DNA of 64,000 bases from Thiotrichaceae bacterium UBA973 (GTDB lineage Bacteria; Pseudomonadota; Gammaproteobacteria; Eutrophobiales; Eutrophobiaceae), in contig DBBX01000019.1 of NCBI GenBank assembly GCA_002292815.1, positions 124,001 through 188,000 on the forward strand, in the 5' to 3' direction. Shown here in pieces: positions 44,174 through 54,446 of the stretch; the stretch's first letter is position 1, and every line of letters begins with the position of its first letter. Made by a program: the position numbers and the translations under genes. The notes under the pieces are model-generated. The model was not told where the DNA came from and searched no databases. It saw only the letters and a list, made by a program, of their open reading frames with translations.

Positions 44174-45208
44174 ATGACGGCGAATAGTTATTATGGTCAA
44201 GAAGGACATGGCCCTTATGAACTTATGGATATCGGCACATTAGAATTGGAAGAGGGTGGCTCAATTTCAAATTGCCAGCTCGCCGTTGCCACGCATGGCA
44301 CGCTTAACGCCGAAAAGGATAATGCAATCCTGGTGCCGACCTGGTATTCAGGAACCAGTAAGATAATAGAAGATGTCTATATAGGTTCCGGTCGGGCACT
44401 TGATCCAGATAAGTATTTTATTGTTGTGGTTAACCAGATTGGTGACGGCTTGTCGACTTCACCACACAATTCCGATGGAGCATCATTTCCTAAGGTACGT
44501 ATTGGTGATGATGTACGTGCTCAACACAAACTATTGACGGAAACATTTGGTATAACAAGCCTCGCGCTTGTTGTTGGCGGTTCAATGGGTGCACAGCAAA
44601 CTTATGAATGGGCTGTGCGTTACCCTGATATGGTAAAACGCGCCGCACCGATCGCTGGAACTGCAAAAAATACCGAGCATGATTTTATCTACACTGAGAC
44701 CCTCATCGAGGCCATTATCACGGATCCAAAATTCAATAATGGTGATTATGCAGATTCAGCAGAAGTGGCTGCCGGTTTAAGAAGACACGCTAAGTTGTGG
44801 ACTGTCATGGGCTGGAGTACTGAGTTCTTTCGGCAGAATCGTCATCAGGCTCTCGGTTTCGAATCAATGCAAGCGTTTGTTGATGAATTCATGACCGGTT
44901 ATTTTGCGCCGATGGATCCGAATGATCTACTGTGCATGGCCTGGAAATGGCAGCGTGGTGATGTTAGCCGGCATACTGATGGCGATTTGGCTGCAGCTCT
45001 AGGTAGAATAACTGCGAAAACGTTTGTTATGCCGATCAGTCATGATATGTTTTTTCCGCCTACAGACTGTGAAGTTGAGCAACAACTCATACCTAATAGC
45101 GAATTAAAAATTATCAACAGTATAGATGGACATCTTGCACTGTTTGGAACCGATCCTGACTGTCAGGCACAGATCGATACTGCATTGATGGAACTGTTGG
45201 CATCGTAA
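44174..45208 (+). CDS. MetX-like alpha/beta hydrolase (homoserine acetyltransferase family)
   Basis: The 344-residue protein has the alpha/beta fold of MetX-type acyltransferases, with the nucleophile Ser137 in VVGGSMGAQQ, an aspartate in the FFPPTD region near residue 300 and histidine in SIDGHLALFG. The motif around VNQIGDGLSTSPHN is typical of a group annotated as homoserine O-acetyltransferase family but not shown to make acetylhomoserine. A good ribosome site (GGAGGAA) lies about 8 bases upstream. Confidence 0.84.
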   Translation: MTANSYYGQEGHGPYELMDIGTLELEEGGSISNCQLAVATHGTLNAEKDNAILVPTWYSGTSKIIEDVYIGSGRALDPDKYFIVVVNQIGDGLSTSPHNSDGASFPKVRIGDDVRAQHKLLTETFGITSLALVVGGSMGAQQTYEWAVRYPDMVKRAAPIAGTAKNTEHDFIYTETLIEAIITDPKFNNGDYADSAEVAAGLRRHAKLWTVMGWSTEFFRQNRHQALGFESMQAFVDEFMTGYFAPMDPNDLLCMAWKWQRGDVSRHTDGDLAAALGRITAKTFVMPISHDMFFPPTDCEVEQQLIPNSELKIINSIDGHLALFGTDPDCQAQIDTALMELLAS

Positions 45209-45223
45209 GTTAGTAGTCGGGAG

Positions 45224-45257
45224 ATAAGGTTACTACACTAATTGATAGTAACCTTAT
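45224..45257. terminator. Inverted repeat after the MetX-like gene
   Basis: ATAAGGTTACTA pairs with TAGTAACCTTAT across 10 bases: a perfect 12-bp stem. No T-run follows, so it could be a weak terminator or an operator for the next operon. Confidence 0.5.
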
Positions 45258-45323
45258 TGATAACTGGTCGTAACATCGATAAAGTTAATTTACCTTTAGC
45301 TTCCTATCCTTTTGGAGAAAACC

Positions 45324-46124
45324 ATGTCAGTCAATGCGAATGAAATTATCAATGATGAAATATTATTGATTGATATTGATGCGGGTATTGCCAGGCTCAC
45401 CTTGAATCGGCCCGCGCAATACAATGCCCTGTCGGGTGATATGTTGACGGCCTTACAAAATGCGGTCGATAACATTGCACAAGATAAATCAGTGCGTGTG
45501 GTTATTATTGCTGCTAAAGGGAAGGCCTTTTGTGCGGGACATGATTTAAAGGAGGTACGTTCTAGTGACGATCCTGAATTTCATAAATCCTTATTTACTC
45601 AATGTAGTAACTTTATGCAATCAATTAGCCAACTTCCGCAAGCTGTTATCGCTGAAGTTCATGGCATAGCAACTGCCGCTGGTTGTCAATTGGTTGCAGC
45701 ATGTGATCTTGCAATCGCAGACAAGGATGCGCGTTTTGCTGTTTCTGGGATCAATGTTGGTCTGTTTTGTTCTACTCCTGCAGTGGCACTTAGTCGTAAT
45801 ATGCATCGCAAGCAGGCGATGAAGATGTTGCTAACCGGTGAATTTATAGATGCTATAACGGCACAGCAATATGGGTTGATCAACGAAGTCGTTGCTGTTG
45901 ATGACTTGTCAGTAAAAACAAAAGAACTAGCTGAGATTATTTCCAATAAGTCTGCAATGGCAATTGGACTTGGTAAAAAACTGTTTTACCAACAATTAAA
46001 TATGGATCTTGGTGCTGCCTATGATGCCGCTAATGAAACTATAGTTTGTAATATAGACAGTCATGATGCGAGGGAAGGAATAGACGCATTCATTGAAAAA
46101 CGTAAACCAAAATGGAATCAGTAA
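45324..46124 (+). CDS. Enoyl-CoA hydratase/isomerase
   Basis: The crotonase-fold protein (266 residues from the ATG at 45324; a TTG at 45312 would add four residues) has the oxyanion-hole motifs KAFCAGHDLKEV and AEVHGIATAAGCQLVAACDLA. It lacks the typical glutamate pair in one conserved spot, where it reads GINVGLFCSTPAVALSRN, a pattern of isomerase- or hydratase-related subgroups. It likely acts with the acyl-CoA synthetase downstream in acyl-CoA metabolism. Confidence 0.86.
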   Translation: MSVNANEIINDEILLIDIDAGIARLTLNRPAQYNALSGDMLTALQNAVDNIAQDKSVRVVIIAAKGKAFCAGHDLKEVRSSDDPEFHKSLFTQCSNFMQSISQLPQAVIAEVHGIATAAGCQLVAACDLAIADKDARFAVSGINVGLFCSTPAVALSRNMHRKQAMKMLLTGEFIDAITAQQYGLINEVVAVDDLSVKTKELAEIISNKSAMAIGLGKKLFYQQLNMDLGAAYDAANETIVCNIDSHDAREGIDAFIEKRKPKWNQ

Positions 46125-46150
46125 AAACTACATAAATAGGTCGTTTTTAA

Positions 46151-47785
46151 ATGAATCCTGATCATATTTACGAAGCGGGACTTAATAAGAATCGCGCAAA
46201 CTACACACCTCTTTCTCCATTAAGCTTTCTGGAAAGGACGGCTTTTATTTACCCAAATCACGACTCTATCGTTTATGGCGATATCCGCTTCCAATGGTCA
46301 GAGACGTATCGTCGTTGTCGTCAATTAGCTTCTGCTTTACAGAATAGACGATTACAGAAGGGTGATACGGTTGCTGTCATGTTACCCAATGTACCAGCTA
46401 TGTATGAAGCCAGTTTTGGTGTTGCTATGGCCGGCGGTGTGTTGAATGCACTTAATATACGTTTGAATGCAGATTCAATTGCTTTTATGCTTGAACACGC
46501 AGAGGCAAAAATTCTTCTAACAGATCGTGAATTTTCCAACGTAATCAGCGAGGCTCTAGCCAAGCTTGAAAATAAACCGCTTGTTATTGATGTTGATGAC
46601 TCTTTGTATGAAGGTGGTATGTTTCTCGGTGAGCTTGAGTATGAGGATTTTCTCAAAGAAGGTTCTTCTGAGTTTGCATGGCAATTACCCGAAGATGAAT
46701 GGGATGCGATAAGTTTGAATTACACTTCAGGCACCACAGGCAACCCTAAAGGTGCGGTTTATCATCATCGTGGTGCTTATTTGAATGCAGTATCCAATAG
46801 TATGTTTTGGCAAATGCCACAACACCCGGTTTATCTTTGGACCTTACCGATGTTTCATTGTAACGGCTGGTGTTTCCCCTGGACGATCGCAGCGATTGCA
46901 GGTACAAACGTTTGTCTGCGCAAGGTACAGATAGAAACAGTCTATGATCTTATAAAAAAGGAAAAGGTTGATCATCTATGTGGCGCACCGATTGTGTTAA
47001 ATATGATGGTGAATGCCGATGATGAATTAACACAGGGTATCAAACATAAAGTAAACGTGATGACAGCGGGTGCAGCACCACCGGCTGCTGTTTTAGAATC
47101 CATGCAGAAGCTAGGTTTTAATGTTACGCATGTTTATGGACTAACAGAAACTTATGGCCCTGCGGCTGGTTGTGTTTGGCAAGATGAGTGGAATGAGCTG
47201 AATATATCCGAGCAATCTGATTTCAAATCCAGACAGGGTGTTCGCTACCCTATGTTAGAAGGTTTGATAGTGGCTGATCCAGATACTGTTGAACCTGTGC
47301 CAAAGGATGGAACAACAATTGGTGAGATCATGTTTCAAGGTAATATTGTCATGAAGGGTTATTTAAAAAACCCCACTACGACAGAAAAATCTTTAATGGG
47401 TGGATGGTTTCATAGCGGTGATTTAGCTGTATGGCATGAAGACGGTTATATCGAGATCAAAGATCGATCCAAGGATATTATTATTTCTGGTGGCGAAAAT
47501 ATCTCCAGTATAGAAGTCGAAGGCGTTTTATATCATCACCCTAAAGTCCTGGAAGCCGCTGTCGTTGCTCGGGAGGATGAGAAGTGGGGAGAAATACCCT
47601 GCGCCTTTGTCACCTTAAAAGCAGGGCAAGAATTAAGTGTTGAAGAGCTTATCGATTATTGTCGAGACAATATGGAGCATTTCAAAGCACCTAAGACTAT
47701 TGTATTTGGGGCATTGCCAAAAACGTCTACGGGTAAGATACAAAAATTTAAATTAAGAAAACAGGCGAATGAGATTATTGATTGA
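46151..47785 (+). CDS. AMP-dependent acyl-CoA synthetase
   Basis: The 544-residue adenylate-forming enzyme has the P-loop LNYTSGTTGNPKGAVYHHRG, the motif HVYGLTETYGP, and the A8-type YIEIKDRSKDIIISGGENISS, plus the catalytic Lys in KTSTGKIQKFKLR. It activates a carboxylic acid to the CoA thioester, most like medium-chain or dimethylsulfoniopropionate-type ligases of the DmdB kind. The paired hydratase suggests a catabolic route, though the substrate is unknown. Confidence 0.88.
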   Translation: MNPDHIYEAGLNKNRANYTPLSPLSFLERTAFIYPNHDSIVYGDIRFQWSETYRRCRQLASALQNRRLQKGDTVAVMLPNVPAMYEASFGVAMAGGVLNALNIRLNADSIAFMLEHAEAKILLTDREFSNVISEALAKLENKPLVIDVDDSLYEGGMFLGELEYEDFLKEGSSEFAWQLPEDEWDAISLNYTSGTTGNPKGAVYHHRGAYLNAVSNSMFWQMPQHPVYLWTLPMFHCNGWCFPWTIAAIAGTNVCLRKVQIETVYDLIKKEKVDHLCGAPIVLNMMVNADDELTQGIKHKVNVMTAGAAPPAAVLESMQKLGFNVTHVYGLTETYGPAAGCVWQDEWNELNISEQSDFKSRQGVRYPMLEGLIVADPDTVEPVPKDGTTIGEIMFQGNIVMKGYLKNPTTTEKSLMGGWFHSGDLAVWHEDGYIEIKDRSKDIIISGGENISSIEVEGVLYHHPKVLEAAVVAREDEKWGEIPCAFVTLKAGQELSVEELIDYCRDNMEHFKAPKTIVFGALPKTSTGKIQKFKLRKQANEIID

Positions 47786-47796
47786 AATAATTTAAA

Positions 47797-48537
47797 TTAA
47801 TTACAAACAGGACACTTGGGATCTTTTTTCAAGATAGCCTGATTCAAGTCCATATATAATGAATCTATTAATAGTAATTTCCCTTGCAAGGTTTCACCGA
47901 TACCCATTATCAACTTCATTGTTTCGTTAGCCTGGATACTACCAATGATGCCCAGTAGCGGTGCGATCACGCCGTTAGCAGTACAAGTTTCCGCAGTTGC
48001 AACATCTTCTCCGTATAAACATCGATAGCAGGGTGAAGTGTCATCCTTTGGATTAAATACGGTAACTTGTCCTTCGAATCGAATCGCGGCACCAGATACG
48101 AGTGGTGTTTTAGTTTTTACAGATGCCTCGTTTAACGCGAATCTTGTTTGAAAATTATCAGAGGCATCGACGATGACATCTGCCATTTTTGCTTCGTCTA
48201 ATAGTTCGTCACCATCCAGCGCATGATCAATGCATTCAATATTTATTTCTGGATTAATTGCCTGAAGATGTTCCTTTGCGGATTCAACCTTTAATCGATC
48301 TATATCCGGGGTTGTATGTACGATCTGTCGTTGCAAGTTACTGATATCCACTTTGTCGAAATCAACCAGAACTAATTGACCTACACCGGCACTGGCAAGG
48401 TACATAGATACCGGAGAACCTAAACCGCCAAGGCCAATGATTAAAACACGCGATTCATTCAAGCGTTCCTGACCTGCTGCATCGATTTCCGGCAGCATCA
48501 TTTGTCGGCTATATCTTAATAGTTGCTCGTCATTCAT
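47797..48537 (-). CDS. moeB: Molybdopterin-synthase adenylyltransferase MoeB (HesA/ThiF family)
   Basis: The 246-residue E1-like protein has the nucleotide motif IIGLGGLGSPV, a catalytic Asp in VDFDKVDISNLQRQI and zinc cysteines in CYRCLYG and CPVC. It adenylates the C terminus of a sulfur carrier (MoaD or ThiS). It lacks the rhodanese domain. Its 3' overlap with prmC by 4 bases matches a common gammaproteobacterial arrangement. Confidence 0.91.
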   Translation of the reverse strand: MNDEQLLRYSRQMMLPEIDAAGQERLNESRVLIIGLGGLGSPVSMYLASAGVGQLVLVDFDKVDISNLQRQIVHTTPDIDRLKVESAKEHLQAINPEINIECIDHALDGDELLDEAKMADVIVDASDNFQTRFALNEASVKTKTPLVSGAAIRFEGQVTVFNPKDDTSPCYRCLYGEDVATAETCTANGVIAPLLGIIGSIQANETMKLIMGIGETLQGKLLLIDSLYMDLNQAILKKDPKCPVCN

Positions 48538-49364
48538 ATAAATTGTCCGATAGTGACGCGATCATTCTCATCATAATCTTTAATTGTAGAGACTGATGTA
48601 AAATTATTCTCAATAAATAATAGTTTTACCTGTTCGCCTTGATTATAACCATGCTCGACTAACAACCAGGCCTGATTATTTAAATACTTTTTTGATTCAT
48701 AAATGATAGTGCGCAAATTATCTAATCCATCATTCCCTGAAGCCAAGGCAGAGAGTGGTTCAAAGCGAACGTCACCTTGCATCAGATGTGGGTCATTGTC
48801 ATGCATATAAGGCGGGTTGCTTACGATGATGTCGTAACGATGGCTTTCTTTGTCAAACCAGTTTGCTTTTTTAAATTCAATGTTTTCTATTTTATGCGAG
48901 TCAGCATTTTGTTTTGCAATTATTAATGCCTTCTCACTCGTATCGGTCGCCGAAATCTTTGCCGTCGGTCGTTCAGATGCGATTGCTATTGCAATAGCAC
49001 CTGAGCCTGTTCCTAGATCGAGAATATTTAGCTCAGTATCTGCTGGAACAAAGCTAAGTGCTGTTTCAACAAGTACTTCCGTTTCAGGGCGTGGAATAAG
49101 TGTATCAGCAGTCACCTTTAGCTCCAGCGACCAGAATTCCTTTTTCTGAATCAAATGCGCAATAGGATGACCTTCTGTGCGCAGTACAATTAATTCGTTG
49201 AATGAATTTATCTCGACCTTTGACAAGGCCTGTTCAGGGTGCGTGTAAAGGTGAGTGCGTTCACATTTTAATACTGAACAAAGCAAAATCTCTGCATCTA
49301 GTCTTGCACTATCAGATTCTACGAGTTGCTTTTGAGCATGTTTTACGGCATCAACTATTTGCAT
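48534..49364 (-). CDS. prmC: Peptide chain release factor N5-glutamine methyltransferase
   Basis: The 276-residue methyltransferase has an N-terminal helical domain, SAM motif ILDLGTGSGAIAIAI and the catalytic NPPY in IVSNPPYMHD. It methylates the GGQ glutamine of release factors such as PrfA, encoded just upstream. Confidence 0.95.
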   Translation of the reverse strand: MQIVDAVKHAQKQLVESDSARLDAEILLCSVLKCERTHLYTHPEQALSKVEINSFNELIVLRTEGHPIAHLIQKKEFWSLELKVTADTLIPRPETEVLVETALSFVPADTELNILDLGTGSGAIAIAIASERPTAKISATDTSEKALIIAKQNADSHKIENIEFKKANWFDKESHRYDIIVSNPPYMHDNDPHLMQGDVRFEPLSALASGNDGLDNLRTIIYESKKYLNNQAWLLVEHGYNQGEQVKLLFIENNFTSVSTIKDYDENDRVTIGQFI

Positions 49365-49385
49365 TGCGTTTTAATTCATCGCTAA

Positions 49386-50468
49386 TTAGTCATTAATCGA
49401 CGCGAGTAGATCGGCCTGATATTCACTTATTAAGGGATCAATGACCATGTCGACATTGCCCTGCAGGAATTCATCGAGTCGATAGAGTGTTAAGTTTATA
49501 CGATGATCAGTGACACGGCCTTGCGGGAAATTGTAGGTGCGAATACGTTCGGACCGGTCACCGCTGCCTACCAGATTGCGTCTGTTTTCAGCTTCTTCAC
49601 TTTGTTGTTTATCACGTTCGCTACTAAGTAGTTTAGCTTGCAATAAGGACATAGCGCGCGCTTTGTTTTTGTGTTGTGAACGTTCATCCTGACATTCAAT
49701 AACCGTATTGGTAGGTATATGCGTAATACGAATTGCTGAATCAGTCTTATTGACGTGTTGTCCGCCTGCACCAGATGCTCGGAAGGTATCAATACGCAGG
49801 TCCGCGGTGTTAATGTTTATTTCACTAACTTCATCCGCTTCAGGTAAAACAGCAACCGTACATGCTGAAGTATGGATACGGCCTTGTGATTCAGTTTCGG
49901 GCACACGTTGTACACGATGCGCGCCTGATTCAAATTTCAATCTTGAATAAGCGCCTTCACCAATTATACGCATGATGACTTCTTTATAGCCTTCAAGATC
50001 GCTCTCGGCTGCGCTGATATGCTCTATCTTCCAACCTCTTGATTCTGCATAACGCGAGTACATGCGCATTAAATCGCCAGCAAACAATGCGGCTTCTTCA
50101 CCGCCGGTGCCAGCACGTATTTCAAGAAATATATTACTGTTATCGGCAGGATCCTTTGGTAGTAGCAACACTTGAAGTTCAGCCTCAAGCCGTTGATGCG
50201 TTGCATCGGCTTCTTTAAGCTCTTCTGCTGCAAGCTCCTGCATTCCTTTGTCACTATCTTTTAACATCTCTTTCGCGTTTTCGATATTTTCATTTGTTTT
50301 TCGGTAGTTGTTAAAACAACTGACGATCGGGCGCACCTCGGCATACTCTTGTGATAATTCACGAAATTTGTTCTGGTTGTTTATGACATCAGGGTCGGAC
50401 AGTAATCCATCCAGCTCTTCCTGCCGTTCTAGTAGTTTTTCTAGTTTTAAATGTAATGATTCTTTCAT
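49386..50468 (-). CDS. prfA: Peptide chain release factor 1
   Basis: The 360-residue factor has the catalytic GGQ in RASGAGGQHVNKTDSAIR and the anticodon-like region with PETESQGRIHTS. It reads UAA and UAG stop codons. The gene order hemA-prfA-prmC-moeB on one strand is the classic arrangement. Confidence 0.97.
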   Translation of the reverse strand: MKESLHLKLEKLLERQEELDGLLSDPDVINNQNKFRELSQEYAEVRPIVSCFNNYRKTNENIENAKEMLKDSDKGMQELAAEELKEADATHQRLEAELQVLLLPKDPADNSNIFLEIRAGTGGEEAALFAGDLMRMYSRYAESRGWKIEHISAAESDLEGYKEVIMRIIGEGAYSRLKFESGAHRVQRVPETESQGRIHTSACTVAVLPEADEVSEININTADLRIDTFRASGAGGQHVNKTDSAIRITHIPTNTVIECQDERSQHKNKARAMSLLQAKLLSSERDKQQSEEAENRRNLVGSGDRSERIRTYNFPQGRVTDHRINLTLYRLDEFLQGNVDMVIDPLISEYQADLLASIND

Positions 50469-50537
50469 GATTTTTTATAATAAAAAGATTTTGGACCATG
50501 CCCGAATAGGCGGTTAACTTATTAGTAGCCGCGACAG

Positions 50538-51818
50538 CTACTGTTTTTTATCTTTATGAGTAGAGTGTTCTTTCAGGCTATATAACTCTTCGGCAGCTTG
50601 AAGCAAATCATCTCGGTTTTGAGCGCTTGCGTTTCTCAACTTTGAACTGGGGACATGAATTAGTTTATTTGTCAGGTTTCGTGCAGTTTCTAATAAAATG
50701 GCTTCAGGATCAGCACCATTACGTAACTTAGATAATCCTTTTCGAATCACGTCTTCCTGGATTTGTTCAGCTTGTCCACGCAATGCCCGGATTGTTGATA
50801 CCGCATCAAGTGAACTTAGCCAATCCATAAACTCTTGCGCCTGAGTATCGATAATTTTTTCTGCTTGCTTGGCCGCTTCTTGACGGTTTTTCAGATTCTC
50901 CTGAACCATGTTTTTTAGATCGTCGACGCTGTATAAATAAACATCGTCCATGTCGCCGACTTCAACTTCTATATCTCGCGGCACTGCGATATCAACCATG
51001 AACATGGGCTTATGTTTTCTGGTTTTGATTGCACTTTCAACCGCGCCCTTGCCGAGGATAGGTAATTGACTAGCCGTTGATGAGATGACGATGTCGGCTT
51101 CCGCCAGATGGGTCGGTATATCACCAATCTGAATAGCATAACCAGAGTATTCACTCGCCAAACGTTGTGAACGTTCTAATGTGCGATTAGCGATAATCAT
51201 ACGATTTAAGCCATTCTCATGCAGGTGCCTTGCCGCGAGTTCAATGGTTTCTCCTGCCCCAATCAATAATGCAGTTTGATCTTTCAAATCACCAAAGATT
51301 TGCTGTGCCAGCCGCACGGCCGCATAAGCCACGGAGACAGGATGATTGCCGATAGAAGTATTGCTTCTAACCTCTTTGGCAACATGAAATGAATGTTGAA
51401 ACAATCGGTTTAACTGGTGACCAATGCTGCCGGCACTAATGGCTTTATGATAGGCATCTTTCAGTTGACCTAAAACCTGTGGCTCACCCAATATCATTGA
51501 ATCAAGACCACTAGCGACACGTAGTACATGCCTAACAGCATTGTGATCAGGATGTTTATACAAAAATGGTTGTAACTGATCCTGCTTCATACCATGAAAG
51601 TTGTGTAACCACTCTACCGGATTGAGATTATTCTGTTGGTCGACGCTGCAATAAATCTCTGTACGATTACAGGTGGAGAGGATGGCCGCTTCATGTACCC
51701 CGTTTTGGTGCTTCAACTCACTTAAGGCATCGGAGACGATATCATTACCAAAGCTGACCTTTTCCCGAACTTCAATCGGTGCTGTCGAGTGGTTAATTCC
51801 GTAGGCAATAAGTGTCAT
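50538..51818 (-). CDS. hemA: Glutamyl-tRNA reductase
   Basis: The 426-residue protein has the start GINHSTAPIEVREKVSF, the catalytic cysteine in LSTCNRTEIY and a NADPH-binding motif with GAGETIELAARHL. It reduces glutamyl-tRNA to glutamate-1-semialdehyde, the first step of tetrapyrrole synthesis. It diverges from the TPR lipoprotein gene across about 249 bp. Confidence 0.96.
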   Translation of the reverse strand: MTLIAYGINHSTAPIEVREKVSFGNDIVSDALSELKHQNGVHEAAILSTCNRTEIYCSVDQQNNLNPVEWLHNFHGMKQDQLQPFLYKHPDHNAVRHVLRVASGLDSMILGEPQVLGQLKDAYHKAISAGSIGHQLNRLFQHSFHVAKEVRSNTSIGNHPVSVAYAAVRLAQQIFGDLKDQTALLIGAGETIELAARHLHENGLNRMIIANRTLERSQRLASEYSGYAIQIGDIPTHLAEADIVISSTASQLPILGKGAVESAIKTRKHKPMFMVDIAVPRDIEVEVGDMDDVYLYSVDDLKNMVQENLKNRQEAAKQAEKIIDTQAQEFMDWLSSLDAVSTIRALRGQAEQIQEDVIRKGLSKLRNGADPEAILLETARNLTNKLIHVPSSKLRNASAQNRDDLLQAAEELYSLKEHSTHKDKKQ

Positions 51819-52067
51819 GGTATTGGCAATTAAATGGTATCTATATGAAAATTCTGTGCCATGATGTGGCCGAATACAAGGAAAATCAGGCTTATTATTG
51901 ATTTCGATGACTAATACAACAAATATAAATCATCTGACGCGACTGAACAAATAGCTCGATATTGACTCAAGTATAGTATGTTTATCTTCTCAATTAACGG
52001 ATAAATCAGGCACAGTATTATTTTTAGCCCTGATCTGACAAAATGATCTAACAAAACAGAATTTTAA

Positions 52068-53852
52068 ATGGTATATATGTCTCGATACACACTATATAAA
52101 GGTTTCTTCAAATTACCGGTGTTTCTACTGGCTTTCTTTGTGATTGCCTGTACTACCGTGCCTCAAGAAGAGGCCGCTATAGAAAATGTAGAGCCAATAG
52201 CAGCAGTGGAAGCAGTTGTAGCAACGCCTGATCCCATTCCCGAACGAGTATTACCAGATCGCCCAAAGGTTGAGCTTACCGAAGAAATCCTTTTCAAAAT
52301 ATTGCTTGCTGAAATAGCCGGACAACGTGGAAAAATAGACATTGCCGTTGATAATTATCTCGATTTGGCCAAGACGACACGAGATCCTGTAGTCATTGAG
52401 CGAGCGACCCGAATATCAGTTTACGCACGTGATAATGAGTCTGCTTACGAAGCGGCGAGTCTCTGGGTCGAGGTTGATCCAAAGAATCCTGACGCACATC
52501 AGGTTCTCACAGTAATGAGCTTGCGTGCAGGGAATATTGATGAGGCCTTACACCATCTTGAGGTTATTCTGGAAAGCTCACAAGGTCAGTTTGACCAAAA
52601 ATTGTGGATGATTGCCAATTTCCTTGGCCGTGAAGATGATCAAGCCGCGGTAATACAATTGATGGAACGCGTGATGGAAAATCACATGGATGATGCTGAA
52701 GCTATGTTTGCCTTTGCTCATGTGACTGCGCGAATGGGAGATATGGAACGTTCTCAGGATTTACTAGAGCGTGTGCTTGAATTGAGACCAGATAATGATG
52801 CAGCAGCAATGACATACCTCGCCTTATTGCAAAAGAAAGGCGAGTCAAATAAGGCGCTGGAGTGGATTGAATCTGCCCTTGAGGACAAGGAAGATGATTT
52901 TAATATGCGCATGGCCTATGCGCGATTACTGACAGAGGTCAAGCGGTTTGATGACGCTCGGCTTCAGTTTGAAATACTCTCTGAACAAGCACCAAATAAT
53001 GTTGATGTAATTTTCGCGCTTGGTTTACTTTATCTACAGACCAATAGACTTGATGAAGCAGAGCAATACTTTCTACGTTTAACGGAATTAAAAAAACGGG
53101 TTTTTGATGCTAATTATTATTTAGCACGTATAGCAGAAGAAAAAGATCAGTTAGGTAAGGCGAGTGATTTATATCAGGGCGTTCATGGCGGTGAAAACTA
53201 TCTTGATGCACGGATTCGTTTAAGTCTGATTCTTGCCAAGCAAGGTGACGTTGATAAAGCATTAAGTAATATTCGTTCCATACAAAAATCTAAGGGGTCT
53301 AGTCGACTAATATTGATACAGGCCGAAGGTGAAATATTGATTAACGCCAAGCGTTATCAAGAAGCAATGGATTTTTTTAATGGGGCTATAGAAGAAAAAA
53401 GTCATGCAGACATACTCTATTCTCGTGCAATGCTGGCTGAAAAAATGGGACGTATGGACTTACTGGAAACCGATCTCAAAACTATTCTTGAAGAAGATGC
53501 GAATAATGCCACGGCATTAAATGCCCTGGGTTATACACTTGCAGATCGTACGGATCGTTACGAAGAAGCCTATGGTTATATACAGCGTGCTTATGAATTA
53601 AGTCCTACTGATTTTTATATACTCGATAGTATGGGTTGGATTTTATATCGACTTGGACGCATGGATGAAGCAGTTGAGTATTTACAAAAGGCACTTGAAT
53701 TGAGAAACGATCCTGAAATTGCCGCACACCTTGGTGAGGTGCTTTGGGTTAGAGGGGATAGGCAGGCAGCAAAAGATATTTGGGATACCGCACTGAAAGA
53801 TACGCCGACAGATGATCGCTTATTAAATGTCATAAAACGATTTAAACCGTGA
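52068..53852 (+). CDS. TPR-repeat lipoprotein
   Basis: The 594-residue protein has a signal peptide with lipobox IACT near residue 28 and a series of TPR helices from about residue 95 to the end, for example DEAEQYFLRLTELKKRVFDANYYLARI-type repeats. TPR lipoproteins act as scaffolds in the outer membrane or periplasm. The gene sits immediately before lolB (4-base overlap), as in many gammaproteobacteria. Two ATGs (52068 and 52077) are both possible starts. Confidence 0.88.
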   Translation: MVYMSRYTLYKGFFKLPVFLLAFFVIACTTVPQEEAAIENVEPIAAVEAVVATPDPIPERVLPDRPKVELTEEILFKILLAEIAGQRGKIDIAVDNYLDLAKTTRDPVVIERATRISVYARDNESAYEAASLWVEVDPKNPDAHQVLTVMSLRAGNIDEALHHLEVILESSQGQFDQKLWMIANFLGREDDQAAVIQLMERVMENHMDDAEAMFAFAHVTARMGDMERSQDLLERVLELRPDNDAAAMTYLALLQKKGESNKALEWIESALEDKEDDFNMRMAYARLLTEVKRFDDARLQFEILSEQAPNNVDVIFALGLLYLQTNRLDEAEQYFLRLTELKKRVFDANYYLARIAEEKDQLGKASDLYQGVHGGENYLDARIRLSLILAKQGDVDKALSNIRSIQKSKGSSRLILIQAEGEILINAKRYQEAMDFFNGAIEEKSHADILYSRAMLAEKMGRMDLLETDLKTILEEDANNATALNALGYTLADRTDRYEEAYGYIQRAYELSPTDFYILDSMGWILYRLGRMDEAVEYLQKALELRNDPEIAAHLGEVLWVRGDRQAAKDIWDTALKDTPTDDRLLNVIKRFKP

Positions 53853-54442
53853 TTCGATTATTACCACTTTTACTAGCAGTCTCTCTGCTAGCTGCCTGTA
53901 GTTCTGCACCAAAAATTGATAAAGACTCAAAACCGCAATTATGGCTTAAGCATCAAATTGCTATTAGCGATATTACTGCCTGGAATATCAATGGGCGTCT
54001 GGGAGTAAAAAGTGAGAAAAACAGCGGCACTGCCACTATGCTTTGGGAGCAATCCTTTGCAGATTATGAATTAAGGGTGATTGCACCTTTAGGCCAAGGG
54101 ACCTACATTTTAAAAGGCACGCGCGATGGTGTTGTTATGCATGGCCCTAAAAATAAAATAACTATGGCCAAGACAGCAGAACAATTGCTGTATGAGGCGT
54201 TAGGCTGGAAGATTCATCTCAATGGATTAAAGTACTGGGTGCGTGGGGTTCCTGAACCCTATATGGTCTATAGTGAGCTCTCACTTGATGAAAAAGGCCG
54301 ACTTACAAATATGAAGCAGTCTGGTTTCGACGTGAGTGTCTTACGTTATACTGAACATAACGGTATTTTCCTACCAGAAAAATTAACCATCAAGAGTGAC
54401 GATATTCAGTTAAAGCTGGTCATAAAAGTCTGGAAGACATAA
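53849..54442 (+). CDS. lolB: Outer membrane lipoprotein receptor LolB
   Basis: The 197-residue protein begins at a GTG and has lipobox LLAAC (Cys17), then an 11-stranded LolB-type region (ITAWNINGRLGVKSEKNSGTATMLW and YWVRGVPEP). LolB receives lipoproteins from LolA and inserts them in the outer membrane. The overlap with the TPR gene and position before ispE are conserved. Confidence 0.92.
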   Translation: MIRLLPLLLAVSLLAACSSAPKIDKDSKPQLWLKHQIAISDITAWNINGRLGVKSEKNSGTATMLWEQSFADYELRVIAPLGQGTYILKGTRDGVVMHGPKNKITMAKTAEQLLYEALGWKIHLNGLKYWVRGVPEPYMVYSELSLDEKGRLTNMKQSGFDVSVLRYTEHNGIFLPEKLTIKSDDIQLKLVIKVWKT

Positions 54443-54446
54443 TCAC